DNA from: Nemertoderma westbladi
Taxonomy: Eukaryota; Xenacoelomorpha; Nemertodermatida; Nemertodermatidae
Assembly (NCBI GenBank): GCA_032718475.1
Contig: JAUCBJ010001325.1
Span: forward strand, 1-41,873
Direction of reading: 5' to 3'
DNA: 41,873 nt
The notes beneath the pieces are model-generated. The model saw only the letters and a list, made by a program, of their open reading frames with translations. It was not told the DNA's origin and did not search any database. The position numbers and the translations under genes were made by a program. How positions within the stretch are numbered: the first letter of the stretch is position 1; every line of letters starts with the position of its first letter. Shown here in pieces: positions 29,624 to 39,671 of this stretch.

Positions 29624-31284
29624 CGCAATAATTTTTATTGTCCGTTTAAATCCTTTTTTTGTCCTTTTTTTTTATTTTTTATGTCCTCCAAAAGTCTAAT
29701 GTTAGGTTCCATGCTACCGGTTTCTCTACTGCTGTTCTCTCAGGCTATCAGTACCGGTATTAGTATATATAGCACTATTTTGCTGTATTGTATGTACAGA
29801 TGTAGGTATAGAGCAGGTATTTCTGTATTTTAGTACCGGTACCGGCACCGGTACTGCTATAGGCCTACTGTGTAGCCTACCATTTAAATACGGTAATGGT
29901 AGGCCTACCGGTTGTGCTAATAAATTTTAAATAATTGATAGGCCAAACTGGATTGCAGGATTGTGGAAAATGTGGATATACCTTTCACATAATTTAGGCC
30001 TATTACTGTATTAGTTTTATAATCAATAATGGATCATGACTACTGTCTGAGTAGTGTTACGGTTAGCGGCACCACTTCTTCCAACAGCACAGATCAGTTC
30101 ATAAACTCATCCGTACTCGAAAAAACTACTTATACATGTTACATGGTAAAGTGACTGTTTATTGTTTTGGTTAGAAAATCCGGCCTCTGTAACCTGCTCC
30201 TTTCCCTCAATTGGTAATGTTATCGTTTATTGTTTTGGTTAGAAAATCCCGCCTCTGTAACCTGCTCCTTTCTCTCAATTGGTAATGTTATCGTTTATTG
30301 TTTTGGTTAGAAAATCCCGTCTCTGTAACCTGCTCCTTTCCCTCAATTAGTTAAATGATCGTTTATTGTTTTGGTTAGAAAATCCCGCCTCTGTAACCTG
30401 CCCCTTTCCCTCAATTAGTTAAATGATCGTTTATTGTTTTGGTTAGAAAATCCCGCCTCTGTAACCTGCTCCTTTCCCTGAATTGGTAAATTGACCGTTT
30501 ATTGTTTTGGTTAGAAAGGCCCGCCTCTGTAACCTGCCCCTTTCCCTCAATTAGTTAAATGATCGTTTATTGTTTTGGTTAGAAAATCCCGCCTCTGTAA
30601 CCTGCTCCTTTCCCTCAATTAGTTAATTGATCGTTTATTGTTTTGGTTAGAAAATTCCGCCTCTGTAACCTGTCCCTTTCCCTCAATTAGTTAAATGATC
30701 GTTTATTGTTTTGGTTAGAAAATCCCGCCTCTGTAACCTGCTCCTTTCCCTCAATAAGTTAAGTGATCGTTTATTGTTTTGGTTAGAAAATCCCGCCTCT
30801 GTAACCTGCTCCTTTCCCTCAATTAGTTAAGTGATCGTTTATTGTTTTGGTTTGAAAATCCCGTCTCTGTAACCTGCTCCTTTCCCTGATTTAGTAAAGT
30901 GACTGTTTATTGTTTTGGTTAGAAAACTCGGCCTTAATCTGCTCCTTTCCATCAATTGGTAATTGTTTTTGGCTATAAAATGAGTGTTTTGCTACGTCAT
31001 GTGGTAATCGATTATCGACAACAACCACAAACTATTAAATATAGAGTCTTTTTACCACAGGCGCATATGGAAATCTATCTCATAGTCTATAAATCATGGA
31101 ATCATAGAATGTTTTGGCACAGGCATAGTGAAATCAACTGTCTGACAGTTTGAAGAAATACATACATAAAAAGTCATTAAAAAGACAATAAAAGTTATTA
31201 AAAGGACAACAAAAGTCATTATGCATAATTCGTAAAAAAAAAGGACAAAAAAAGTCAAATAAAAGGACATATAAAATCACTGCC
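29624..31284. mobile_element. Nested TIR element (1.66 kb), Mutator-like by its target duplication
   Basis: It is absent from the matching position in element 1. ATTCTTTAA (9 bp) is duplicated at 29615-29623 and 31285-31293. The ends are imperfect inverted repeats of about 52 bp: GCAATAATTTTTATTGTCC at the left and, reverse-complemented, GCAGTGATTTTATATGTCC at the right, each followed by further TGTCC boxes in T-runs. The interior has twelve 68-bp tandem repeats. No transposase. A 9-bp duplication with long TIRs is characteristic of Mutator-like elements, but the family is not proved. Confidence 0.85.
30157..30972 (+). repeat. Minisatellite, 12 copies of 68 bp
   Basis: GTTTATTGTTTTGGTTAG starts at 30157 and recurs exactly every 68 bp to 30905; each unit also has CTCTGTAACCTGCTCCTTTC and a variable CAATTAGTTAAATGATC tail. 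The constant period with few indels indicates recent expansion. Confidence 0.97.
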
Positions 31285-32415
31285 ATTCTTTAATTGTCAA
31301 TATTCCTCTTTATACATGATTTTATGAATTTTATCGGCTATTGACTATATATTGGAGATTCTCGCACACTAATATACTTAATAGGGTGAATCTCCGCTCC
31401 CATGATCTATTAATTAATGGAATTTTGGGAATGTTATAAATTGTATAAAAATGACAATTTATCAAATTCATTAATAGAGATGAATTTAAATTTATTCCCG
31501 TAAATTTTATTATTAATGTTGGAATAAGCACAATTTTATTCCAGAGCATGTCTGGGAACTGTGATCCTTGATTCTAGGAAATTTGTCTTTTTAAGAGTAT
31601 CGGTAAGTGCTACGATATCTTAATCGACTAGAATTTTAAAGGATCTAAAATTTAACAGATTTTAATTTATAGATTTTCTAGAGTTAACTTTTAAGTATTT
31701 ACTCTATTGTATTTGTTTGACAGATTTTATAAATATTAATAGTTAATATTTAAGATGGGCACCGGTTTATTCCAGAACATGTCTGGGGACGTTAACCATT
31801 GATTCTAGAATTTTATCTTTCAAGTATATCGGTGGGTGCCGCGATATCTTAATCGACTAGAATTACAGATGGTCAAAGGGTTTAACAGATTGATTTTGCA
31901 TTTTACGCTACTGTTAAAGGGACATCACGCTACTATATGTATTATTTAATATATGGTAGGAGAGCAATATTGCAAGAAGCAATGTCAGTGAGAAGAGGCA
32001 AGTTGTTTCCAAGGTCTACCCAGAGCTTGGTTTAGCCGAGACACGAGGATCTGAACTTTGCATTCCTAATACTCTACTTACCAATAATACTAGAGTATAG
32101 TAGGAGCTTTATTGTACTTTAATAAGTACGGATATTTCATCTTACTGTAGTCACGTATTTATATTATGATACGGACAGTAAGGAAAGAGAAAAGAATTAT
32201 TTCTCGCCGTCGCACTAAATATATATAATATAAGTAATTAAGTAATAAAGACTAATATATATTGCACTAATCTACTAAATAATCGCTAAAATAACATTCT
32301 ACTAAATAAAATTAAAGAAAACGATTATAATAAAATTACATAATAATACATACATAAATATAAAATAATAAAACAAATATAAAATAATATAGTCACACAC
32401 CCACTCCAGACGCTG

Positions 32416-35400
32416 TTACGTTGGGGAGTCCCTAGATGTTTGTTGGATTAGGGAGGTGGTCGTGGGAAGAGTATCTTGCCTTCCATAGTTTCCGGACAGT
32501 TCTCGGTCTCTTTCCAGTAAACATAAACGACCAACTGGGCGATTGAGTTGTTGTGTTTCGAACACAATTCCAGGTTTCTTAAAGTTACGTCGCATGACGA
32601 CGAGTTCTACCGATCGCACCAAACCATCATCTGAGATATGAGTCTCGATGATACGACCTGTCTGCCACCGCTTACGTGGAAGATCTGATTCCACAATAAG
32701 GACCATGTCTCCGGCGCTGACGTTTTCTTGCTGCGCAAACCACTTATTTCGAAGTTGTAGCGTAGGCAGATAATGTTTTTCGAAATGGTCAGCGAAACGA
32801 CGGGATAACAACTGCATAAGTTGCAAAGTTTGCCGGTAGTATTCGTCTCCGTCCGTGATTTCCGATCGTGGGAGCATGGCTACAGGTTTCTTCAGTAGGA
32901 AGTGCGCGGGTGTTAGCGCTTCCAGGGAATCGGGACTCGATGAGACTGGCATAAGCGGTCTCTCGTTGAGATAGGCGGCGATTTCCTCCATTAACGTCCG
33001 CAAAAGTTTGTCGGTGAGATACGCGCGGCACGGCACTATAAAGTGAAATGCGGTATTCAAGCTCCTGATTAATCTCTCCCAACTTCCTCCCCACCAAGGG
33101 GCGTCGGCGGCGTTGAAGGTCCAGCTAGAAGCTGTTACCCTTAGCTGATCGTCCACCTGTCTTTGGTTCCAATCCTTGACGTAAGCCTTGATTTCATTGT
33201 TGGTACCAATGAAGTTCGTTCCCTTATCAGATCTCATCGTGTTACTAGTTCCAAAGCGAGCGATCTGTCGGCGTAAGCTCAGTATGAAGCTGTTGGTAGA
33301 TAGATCGTTCACCATATCGAGATGGATAGCTCTACAAGTCATACAGACAAAGATGACACACCATCTCTTGACTATAGTCCTAGCACGATATACTTCAATA
33401 GGGCCAAATAAATCCACACCGGTATTTGCGAAGGGTGGTTCATAGAAGCTTACTCGTTCCCTAGGTAATTCTGCCTCTCGCTGTGTTAAAGGCCTACTGA
33501 ATGCTTTCCTACAGGGTATACAGTTCCTAAGAACTTGGTTCAGAGCTCTACGGAGTTTATGAAAATAATAGCGAGTTCGAATTTCGCTAAGAACTCGTTC
33601 TCTACCAGCATGGTAAAGCTTACTGTGAACATCTACAATCATCTTGATTTGTATTTCAAGATTTCTAATGAGTATGGGAAACTTAGTGTCAAAGGATAAT
33701 GGAGCATTAGTTAGTCTTCCTCCAACGCGTATTAACCCATCTATCATTGTGCTAGAGAAACGATCCCTTAAGCGCATCTGTGGATTTCTCAACAACAGGA
33801 AATACTTATCGGAATCCTCATAGCATTGCAGGAGTCTCAGTATCTGCTTATTGGTTTCTTCATGCTCCTGGTAACTGATCCTCTCCTTCAGAAATCTGTC
33901 TGGTATCTTGTATTTGGGAAGATCTTTAACAACATGGACCTGCGCAGATGTCAGTGGAGCGGTATCACTAGCGATCTTCGTCCTGGAGTAGTGATGATGA
34001 AAACATCGCTTTAAATAAGCAACGGCCTTACAAAGCCGATTCCAGGAGCTATAGTGATGTATCGCTCTCTGCAGGAGAGGTGAGAGTCCTTGCGAGACGT
34101 CTGGTGTTCCAGATTTCCAATCTCTCTCTCTGATTTCCACAACAGACTTATTTGTGGCTGGGGATTTTGGATCCAAAGCGTCGTCTCCGGAAGTATGTAG
34201 TACAGACAGATCTATCACAGGTTTAAATAACTTCGATTTACTCGCCCGGGTTTTAGGTTTGACTTTCTCCGCTCCCTTGGCTTGTCTAATCTCCGACGTA
34301 GTAAGATGAGGAGGCCATTCATCCTCTTCCTTGCTTAGGAAGTCGGGTCCACCTAACCAGTCTGGAGTATCTATCAGTTCTTGTGGAGTTGCTCCCCTGG
34401 AGGCGATGTCGGCTGGATTAATCGTCCCAGGGCAATGTCTCCATTGATCTATCTTCGTGCGACTAAGTATAATGGCTACTCTGTTGGTAACGAAGACGCT
34501 GAACTGACAGACTTCATTGGTTATATACTCCAACACGAGTAAAGCATCGGTCCAATAGACAGTTTTCTCCAGTGGATAGTCGATCTGTTCTGTTACATTC
34601 CGGCCGATGGCTGTAGCGTATAGAGCCGCTTTTAACTCCGCTCGAGGAACTTTCAACTTGTTGTTTATCAAGGCCTTAGAGGTAACCAAGGCGACCTTAA
34701 TTCCATCCGGAGTTTCAACCCTCAGGTAGGCTACTATACCTATTCCCATGTCGCTGGCGTCTCCAAACACATGGAGTTGATAGGAATACGTGGGGAGAAC
34801 GTGACCAAAATAAGAACGGGAAATCATAAAATTCTCGATGGATGGTAGAGAATCTTCCCATTTCATCCACTTCTTTAACAGTTCTCCCTTAAGTGGATCG
34901 CCCCACGAGTGGTTTTCAAGCCACATTTGTTGTACTAAACTCCGAGCAATCAATATAACTGGGCTAATAAATCCCAATGGATCGAAATAAGTGCTCAGGA
35001 TACTTAGACAAATCCGTTTAGTTCGAATTGGATTATCTCGCTGTTTTAGCTGGAAAAACAGGATATCTCTCTCCGTGTCCCATTTCAAACCAAGCATCTT
35101 GGTTTCTGGAAGATCGTCCTTGATAAAGTCTAGATCTTTAACTCCTCGGTCTTCTACCGGGATCGATTCCAGAAATTCACGGGAGTTACTGGTGAATTTA
35201 GTTAATCGAAATCCACCTCTTTTCAAGCACTCTATCGTTCCTTTGGCGACATCAATGGCTTCTTCCACCAATGGGAGGGACTTTAAATTGTCATCCATGT
35301 ATATATCCCGTTTGATGTTGTCGATAACCTCTTTGGAGAAGGCGTCCCGGTTGTCATCAGCAGTGGTGCGTTCTACTGAGCAGGCGTTTGAAGGGCTCGA

Positions 35401-36162
35401 GATGATCCCAAAAGCCTGGATGGTCATCCAGTACTCCACCGGTTTCTGGTTGAGGTCTCCTTCAGGCCACCACAGAAATTGTAGGCTGTCCCGATCCCTA
35501 TCCAGCACCTTAACTTGTAAGAACATGCCTTCTATATCGGAGGCGAAAGTAATCGAATATTGTTGTAATCTTAAGAGTATTCCCAACAAGGATTGGAGTA
35601 AGTTGGGTCCCGGCAACAACTCGGAGTTAAGGGATTGGCCCATATAGAGGGCGGAGCCATCAAATACTACCCGGAATTCGTTGGGTTTACCGGGTTTGGG
35701 AACGTAATGATGTGTTAAATAGTACGTTCTCTCAGTTATAGGTGTTTCTTCCGGTACTCGCTCCGCATATCTCTTGTCAATGAATTTCTTCAGCTGGGTC
35801 TTGTACATCTCCTTAGCTGAAGCATTTGCCGTAAGGCATCGATGTAGTTGCGCAATTCTCTTCTCCGCCAAGGGTCGGTTGTTTATAAAATTGGGTTCTC
35901 GCCGTCGGAAAGGCAGACCAATCTCATACCTACCTTGATCTTTAAGAAAACGTGTAGTCGTTTCCTGTATCTGCTTGGCTCTTTCTTCTTCTACCGATAG
36001 GGCCTTATCATAGGAATTGGGCTCTACAGCCTCTTGAGTAAAGATAAAGAATCGTACGGCGTGTTCATCGCGAGTCTTTGCGTTGTAACGATCTATCACT
36101 TCATTCAGTTCATCGTTGTAATCAGATGGATGAGGTGACACAGGTTCACTTGGTTTTGCCAA
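32416..36162 (-). CDS. pol: Pol: reverse transcriptase, RNase H and integrase, element 2 (1248 aa)
   Basis: Copies element RNA into DNA and integrates it. Residue positions in the frame: RT about 140-330 with FRVVFDGS, FASDIEGMF (about 206) and the YMDD box (288-291); RNase H with Asp468 (VFGDAS), Glu509 (PRAEL), Asp539 (WTDA), Asp585 (NPADIASRG); integrase H2C2 finger (His846, His851, Cys881, Cys884); core with Asp917 (GVDLFGP), Asp979 (RSDKGTNF) and Glu1029 (GGSWERL); then a DUF5641-type end (VSAGDMVLIV). All expected catalytic residues are present and no stop interrupts the frame. It begins at a non-ATG codon and overlaps the protease frame by 58 nt in the -1 frame, so expression needs a frameshift or reflects an indel. 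Confidence 0.93.
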   Translation of the reverse strand: MAKPSEPVSPHPSDYNDELNEVIDRYNAKTRDEHAVRFFIFTQEAVEPNSYDKALSVEEERAKQIQETTTRFLKDQGRYEIGLPFRRREPNFINNRPLAEKRIAQLHRCLTANASAKEMYKTQLKKFIDKRYAERVPEETPITERTYYLTHHYVPKPGKPNEFRVVFDGSALYMGQSLNSELLPGPNLLQSLLGILLRLQQYSITFASDIEGMFLQVKVLDRDRDSLQFLWWPEGDLNQKPVEYWMTIQAFGIISSPSNACSVERTTADDNRDAFSKEVIDNIKRDIYMDDNLKSLPLVEEAIDVAKGTIECLKRGGFRLTKFTSNSREFLESIPVEDRGVKDLDFIKDDLPETKMLGLKWDTERDILFFQLKQRDNPIRTKRICLSILSTYFDPLGFISPVILIARSLVQQMWLENHSWGDPLKGELLKKWMKWEDSLPSIENFMISRSYFGHVLPTYSYQLHVFGDASDMGIGIVAYLRVETPDGIKVALVTSKALINNKLKVPRAELKAALYATAIGRNVTEQIDYPLEKTVYWTDALLVLEYITNEVCQFSVFVTNRVAIILSRTKIDQWRHCPGTINPADIASRGATPQELIDTPDWLGGPDFLSKEEDEWPPHLTTSEIRQAKGAEKVKPKTRASKSKLFKPVIDLSVLHTSGDDALDPKSPATNKSVVEIRERDWKSGTPDVSQGLSPLLQRAIHHYSSWNRLCKAVAYLKRCFHHHYSRTKIASDTAPLTSAQVHVVKDLPKYKIPDRFLKERISYQEHEETNKQILRLLQCYEDSDKYFLLLRNPQMRLRDRFSSTMIDGLIRVGGRLTNAPLSFDTKFPILIRNLEIQIKMIVDVHSKLYHAGRERVLSEIRTRYYFHKLRRALNQVLRNCIPCRKAFSRPLTQREAELPRERVSFYEPPFANTGVDLFGPIEVYRARTIVKRWCVIFVCMTCRAIHLDMVNDLSTNSFILSLRRQIARFGTSNTMRSDKGTNFIGTNNEIKAYVKDWNQRQVDDQLRVTASSWTFNAADAPWWGGSWERLIRSLNTAFHFIVPCRAYLTDKLLRTLMEEIAAYLNERPLMPVSSSPDSLEALTPAHFLLKKPVAMLPRSEITDGDEYYRQTLQLMQLLSRRFADHFEKHYLPTLQLRNKWFAQQENVSAGDMVLIVESDLPRKRWQTGRIIETHISDDGLVRSVELVVMRRNFKKPGIVFETQQLNRPVGRLCLLERDRELSGNYGRQDTLPTTTSLIQQTSRDSPT

Positions 36163-37301
36163 GTTTCATTTTCCATAAGGAGGTCGATGGTATTCTCCTC
36201 GTCGAATAGTTGATGAATATCGTCATTATCTGAGGAGTATGGTGTTCCCTCAGGTGTGTTGTCTCCCTCACTGATTTCCTCTTCCCATTCACTCACCTGG
36301 TAGACTTGTTCTTTAGGTAGCCTATCCATGAGAGTTCTATGGGAAGGTCCAGTAAAGTACCAACCTACTCTAGTTCTTCCCGCATAGGTTTGCAGTGGTT
36401 GCGGTTGAGCAGGCCATTTCTCTAATGTCTCAAGCACCTCATGCGCATTTTGGCCGATGAGTATCTGTACCCCTGGGTAGTCGGTGTTGAAACTAGGTAT
36501 CTCCTGCTGCTGGGTGAAATCGTCTTCATCCCAGTTATAAGGTTCCACTTGGCTGGTAGCGAAGTTCTTTATCGCCACCATTTTTACTGACCTTATACTG
36601 TGTTTTCCTAGTTCATCCTGGGGGGTGGACAACGCGCCTACATAGTAGTCTGTAGCTACTGTAGATTTCCAAACCTGCATAATTCCTGAAAGGTTCAACT
36701 TAGTTCGGAACTTGGGTTGTCCAGCAAAGATGTCTTCGGCTAGTTCTTTGTCGATGAATGTTCCTGTGCTGCCGGAGTCAAGGAGGGCGTTCACTATATA
36801 GCTCTTTTTTAACCCGTGGACTCTCAACTGCACTACGGGAAATTCTCGGATTCCTACGTTGGAAGTTGGCGCTTTCCAAGATGGTTGTCGGTCAGGAATA
36901 GTTAGGGGGAGCTCACTATCGGTTTCAGTCTCATACGTAAGTGCTCGATACACTGCGGTGTTTATTAGATAACAGGATTCGTTTTTGTCGGAGAATTCAT
37001 CTGTGTAGAATCCTTCCATCTCAGAACTGTGGTCAGTGTCGTTCACATCACTGAATTGGACATGTAGTTCGGACTCACTTACCTGACTCGGGCTGTTTCT
37101 TTCGAATTCGGTGTGCAATAAGATATGATGTTTCGCGCCGCACTTAGCACACCTTGCGTCGGAGTAACAGGTTCGCCGTTGGTGTCCTTGTCTGAGACAA
37201 TTATAACACAACCGCTTATCCCGCATGACTTCGCGTCTATCTTTTAGGGATTTCTTTAAGAATTCCTCACACACACTTAAGGGGCCCGTCGCACAACGCA
37301 C
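36105..37301 (-). CDS. Nucleocapsid-protease segment, element 2
   Basis: 398-codon frame: CCHC knuckle CYNCLRQGHQRRTC, CAKCGAKHH, then DUF1758 protease with LLDSGSTGTFID. It ends in the overlap with pol (36105-36162). The beginning is separated from the preceding gag frame by a 5-nt deletion near 37280 that destroys the first knuckle (CDGPHRLSVC in element 1 becomes CDGPLKCV and a stop in the other frame). Close to the equivalent region of element 1. Confidence 0.85.
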   Translation of the reverse strand: MRCATGPLSVCEEFLKKSLKDRREVMRDKRLCYNCLRQGHQRRTCYSDARCAKCGAKHHILLHTEFERNSPSQVSESELHVQFSDVNDTDHSSEMEGFYTDEFSDKNESCYLINTAVYRALTYETETDSELPLTIPDRQPSWKAPTSNVGIREFPVVQLRVHGLKKSYIVNALLDSGSTGTFIDKELAEDIFAGQPKFRTKLNLSGIMQVWKSTVATDYYVGALSTPQDELGKHSIRSVKMVAIKNFATSQVEPYNWDEDDFTQQQEIPSFNTDYPGVQILIGQNAHEVLETLEKWPAQPQPLQTYAGRTRVGWYFTGPSHRTLMDRLPKEQVYQVSEWEEEISEGDNTPEGTPYSSDNDDIHQLFDEENTIDLLMENETWQNQVNLCHLIHLITTMN

Positions 37302-38409
37302 ATTTTGGTTTGATGTTACTTACTTTACCTTGGGTAGTGTTGTGCACACTCGTTCTTTCCTCGGGCTTTCTTCCATGAACTCTCTTAGGAGACGTAGGAG
37401 GAGTTTTTGTTACCTGTTCTCTCCTGTCACTGGTTCGAGACTTAAATTTACTTACGTCTTTAGGTGCCTTGTTGACATAGTAAGATCTTTCGGTGTCTTT
37501 CCCGCTGTTCTCCTCTTGAGAGGTTTGGCTTTTGCCGTCATCTGTATAACACACTGGGGTGACCTTTCTCCTAGAAACGGGTTTTTCAATTACCTTATTT
37601 TCCGGTGTCTTCTCTCGGGACTGCTTTAGGAGCTGTAATCTTACCTCTCCATTTAAGAATGACATGAGATCAGCCATGGTAGGGTCTCTTTGTTGCTGAT
37701 CCATCATATAGAGCACTTTCTTGTCCCAGCGAGTACCTACTCCACCCTTTGGCAAAGTAGATGCTACGGCTCCAATAACCATAGAACTCTGATATTCATG
37801 AGACTTACCTAGCCAATCTAATTGTCTACAAATCTCCTGGATCTCATCGGAGAATTCTATAATCCCGCTGCTAAGAATCTTTCGGGGCGCTACCAATTTC
37901 GCATACAAATACCTAGCTATGTTATTCCTATTACCATACCTGATGTTTAGTGTATCCCAAACTTGTCTTAATCCATCTGGATGTCCAATAAACTTTAATG
38001 CTATTAACTTGGGAGATCCTTCCAAGCACTCGATGAGGAATCTAAGTTTCTCTCCGTTAGATAGCACAGAGTTCTGTATGTTATCTTTATAATATTCATT
38101 AAAAGGTAACCATTTCATCTCATCTCCGTTGAACTTGACGATCTCTCCCACCTTTACCGCTTGACGGGCTTCGGTTCTAGCCATTTGACGCGTAAAACTT
38201 TCGTGGGCCATCGTATTATTTAATATCGAGTTATCGGTATATAAATTTCTCGGATTATTATCAGGTCTATATGGAATATCATTATCAACAGGTTTATAGT
38301 TACCCTTAATGGGGTTTATTATAGGAGTTTCTACTTCGCTAGCAGTATAGATGCGTGTAGGCTCCACACCTTGCGCATGAAATATTTCAGACCTAACAGG
38401 TTGACACAT
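37267..38409 (-). CDS. Gag C-terminal (DUF1759-like) segment, element 2
   Basis: 380-codon frame from MCQPVRSEIFH through the DUF1759-like capsid region (VGEIVKFNGDEMKWLPFNEYY, GEKLRFLIECLEG) into the basic linker before the zinc knuckles. It reads straight through the site of the C7 frameshift in element 1 (here CGCCCC), showing that this join was once continuous. It terminates after CALCDGP by a 5-nt deletion. The first Met is internal; gag upstream is in another frame. Confidence 0.85.
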   Translation of the reverse strand: MCQPVRSEIFHAQGVEPTRIYTASEVETPIINPIKGNYKPVDNDIPYRPDNNPRNLYTDNSILNNTMAHESFTRQMARTEARQAVKVGEIVKFNGDEMKWLPFNEYYKDNIQNSVLSNGEKLRFLIECLEGSPKLIALKFIGHPDGLRQVWDTLNIRYGNRNNIARYLYAKLVAPRKILSSGIIEFSDEIQEICRQLDWLGKSHEYQSSMVIGAVASTLPKGGVGTRWDKKVLYMMDQQQRDPTMADLMSFLNGEVRLQLLKQSREKTPENKVIEKPVSRRKVTPVCYTDDGKSQTSQEENSGKDTERSYYVNKAPKDVSKFKSRTSDRREQVTKTPPTSPKRVHGRKPEERTSVHNTTQGKVSNIKPKCALCDGPLKCV

Positions 38410-38447
38410 TGTTACAGGGGGTGATGGTATACCCCTTTGTATATTTA

Positions 38448-39428
38448 CTAATTTAATTTCTGCTGCACTTCTTGCAACTCTAACCTACCCTCTCTGACTG
38501 TTCCCTTTAACTGTTGAGCAGTCCCTTCCATCTCCCGGACCTGCTGATAGGAACACAAACGGTGTTCCCTCAGCTGCCCGAGCAGGAGACCCATCTCCCG
38601 CCGTCCCTCATCCACCCACTCTACCGCCGAAGCGGGAGCCGCCAACATAGTAGCAGGTAGACGAGGGACGATGGGCGATAAATCGTTAATGTCTCGCTCA
38701 GCGTCCAGGACTGGAATTGACTCTGGAACAGTCCTACTGGGTACAGGTAGTTTAGTACTGTGCAAAGGGAATTTAGAGTTAGGTTCTGGAAGTACAGGGA
38801 TCTCTATCACAGAAGGGGTGGCTTCGAGAACAGGCCTAATTATTTCAGGCTCATCTACTATAGTAGGGAGTCTTTCTACCCTAAAAATTTGGTCTGTGGT
38901 TTCTGTACTACCTACGTCTGCACTAGCTAGTTGCCTTCTCACAGCTGGGGGCAGATTAGGCAATTTCTGATGGTGAGGCATTCTTCTACGTCTGCTGGAA
39001 CGAGATCTATTTCCTCCGCCTTCAGGATCTGTTGTATCGCCTTCATCAGATGATGTAAATCCCTGTCTCTTGGGAGTAGATCGACTTATCATCTGCATAT
39101 ACTTAGCTGTTCTTTGTTTATTGAAGTAATCTTGCTTCTCTTGAAGATTGTCCAACTCTAGTTGGACTGTCTCTTCAGATGCCCTCCGTTCTGCTGCTGC
39201 CACTGCCTCTGCCGATGCCGCTGCCGCTTCCGCTGCCGCTTTTCTTTCAGCCTCTGCCTCTGCCGCTGCCGCTTTTCTTTCAGCTTCTGCCGCTGCCGCT
39301 GCGGCTACCTTTCTGTCTTCTATCCGTTTTTTCTTTAATTGTCCTTCCTGTTCCCTAGCGAGGAGGATGCTTTCATCAAATTTAGCCTGCTCTGTGACTA
39401 ACATTTCCGCATCTAATGCGTCTAACAC
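38448..39428 (-). CDS. Gag middle segment with coiled coil, element 2 (N-terminus deleted)
   Basis: 326-codon frame equal to residues about 248-590 of element 1 gag: Ala/Glu/Lys coiled coil (AEAERKAAAAEAEAERKAAA), Arg/Ser linker, proline-rich part. The chain stops (QQKLN) after a 16-nt net deletion relative to element 1 near 38455. Upstream coding sequence is missing: element 1 matches resume only at 15432, so about 243 N-terminal codons are lost together with most of the leader. Confidence 0.82.
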   Translation of the reverse strand: MLDALDAEMLVTEQAKFDESILLAREQEGQLKKKRIEDRKVAAAAAAEAERKAAAAEAEAERKAAAEAAAASAEAVAAAERRASEETVQLELDNLQEKQDYFNKQRTAKYMQMISRSTPKRQGFTSSDEGDTTDPEGGGNRSRSSRRRRMPHHQKLPNLPPAVRRQLASADVGSTETTDQIFRVERLPTIVDEPEIIRPVLEATPSVIEIPVLPEPNSKFPLHSTKLPVPSRTVPESIPVLDAERDINDLSPIVPRLPATMLAAPASAVEWVDEGRREMGLLLGQLREHRLCSYQQVREMEGTAQQLKGTVREGRLELQEVQQKLN

Positions 39429-39441
39429 AAATTTGGCTCCT

Positions 39442-39671
39442 CCGGTATATAATTATCAAAATCGAATAATACTGCTGTACCTGTACTGCTGTAAGTACCG
39501 GTTCGGGTGGTTAGGTAGTTAGGCCTACAGGTTACCGGTCGACCGGTACTTTCGACTTTATTGCCTATGTTGCAATAAATAAACTAGAATAATGTTATTG
39601 TTCTTACCAGAACAATAGTAAACTGTATTTATTGTCTACTGTGCAATAAAGGAAAAATCTATAACTGTTAT
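39442..39671 (-). other. Residual 5' leader with palindrome and hairpins, element 2
   Basis: Matches 15432-15655 of element 1. Keeps the 16-bp palindrome (39533-39548), three hairpins (39557-39579, 39597-39616, 39628-39650) and the CTG/GTAAGA donor (39602-39610). The retained part is exactly the structured, LTR-proximal part. No TGG-type tRNA primer site at the LTR edge; the sequence there is ATAACAGTTATA. Confidence 0.7.

Larger units (their letters stand above)
29045..32415 (-). other. Spacer between pol and ORF3, element 2 (with nested insertion)
   Basis: 29045-29623 and 31285-32415 match 5825-7618 of element 1; the material between is a TIR element. The 105-bp direct repeat is present near 31532 and 31764. 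No gene. Confidence 0.7.

Noticed and set aside
34991-35647. 218-codon plus-strand ORF
   Set aside because: Antisense to the RT and RNase H coding region, whose motifs are clear on the minus strand.
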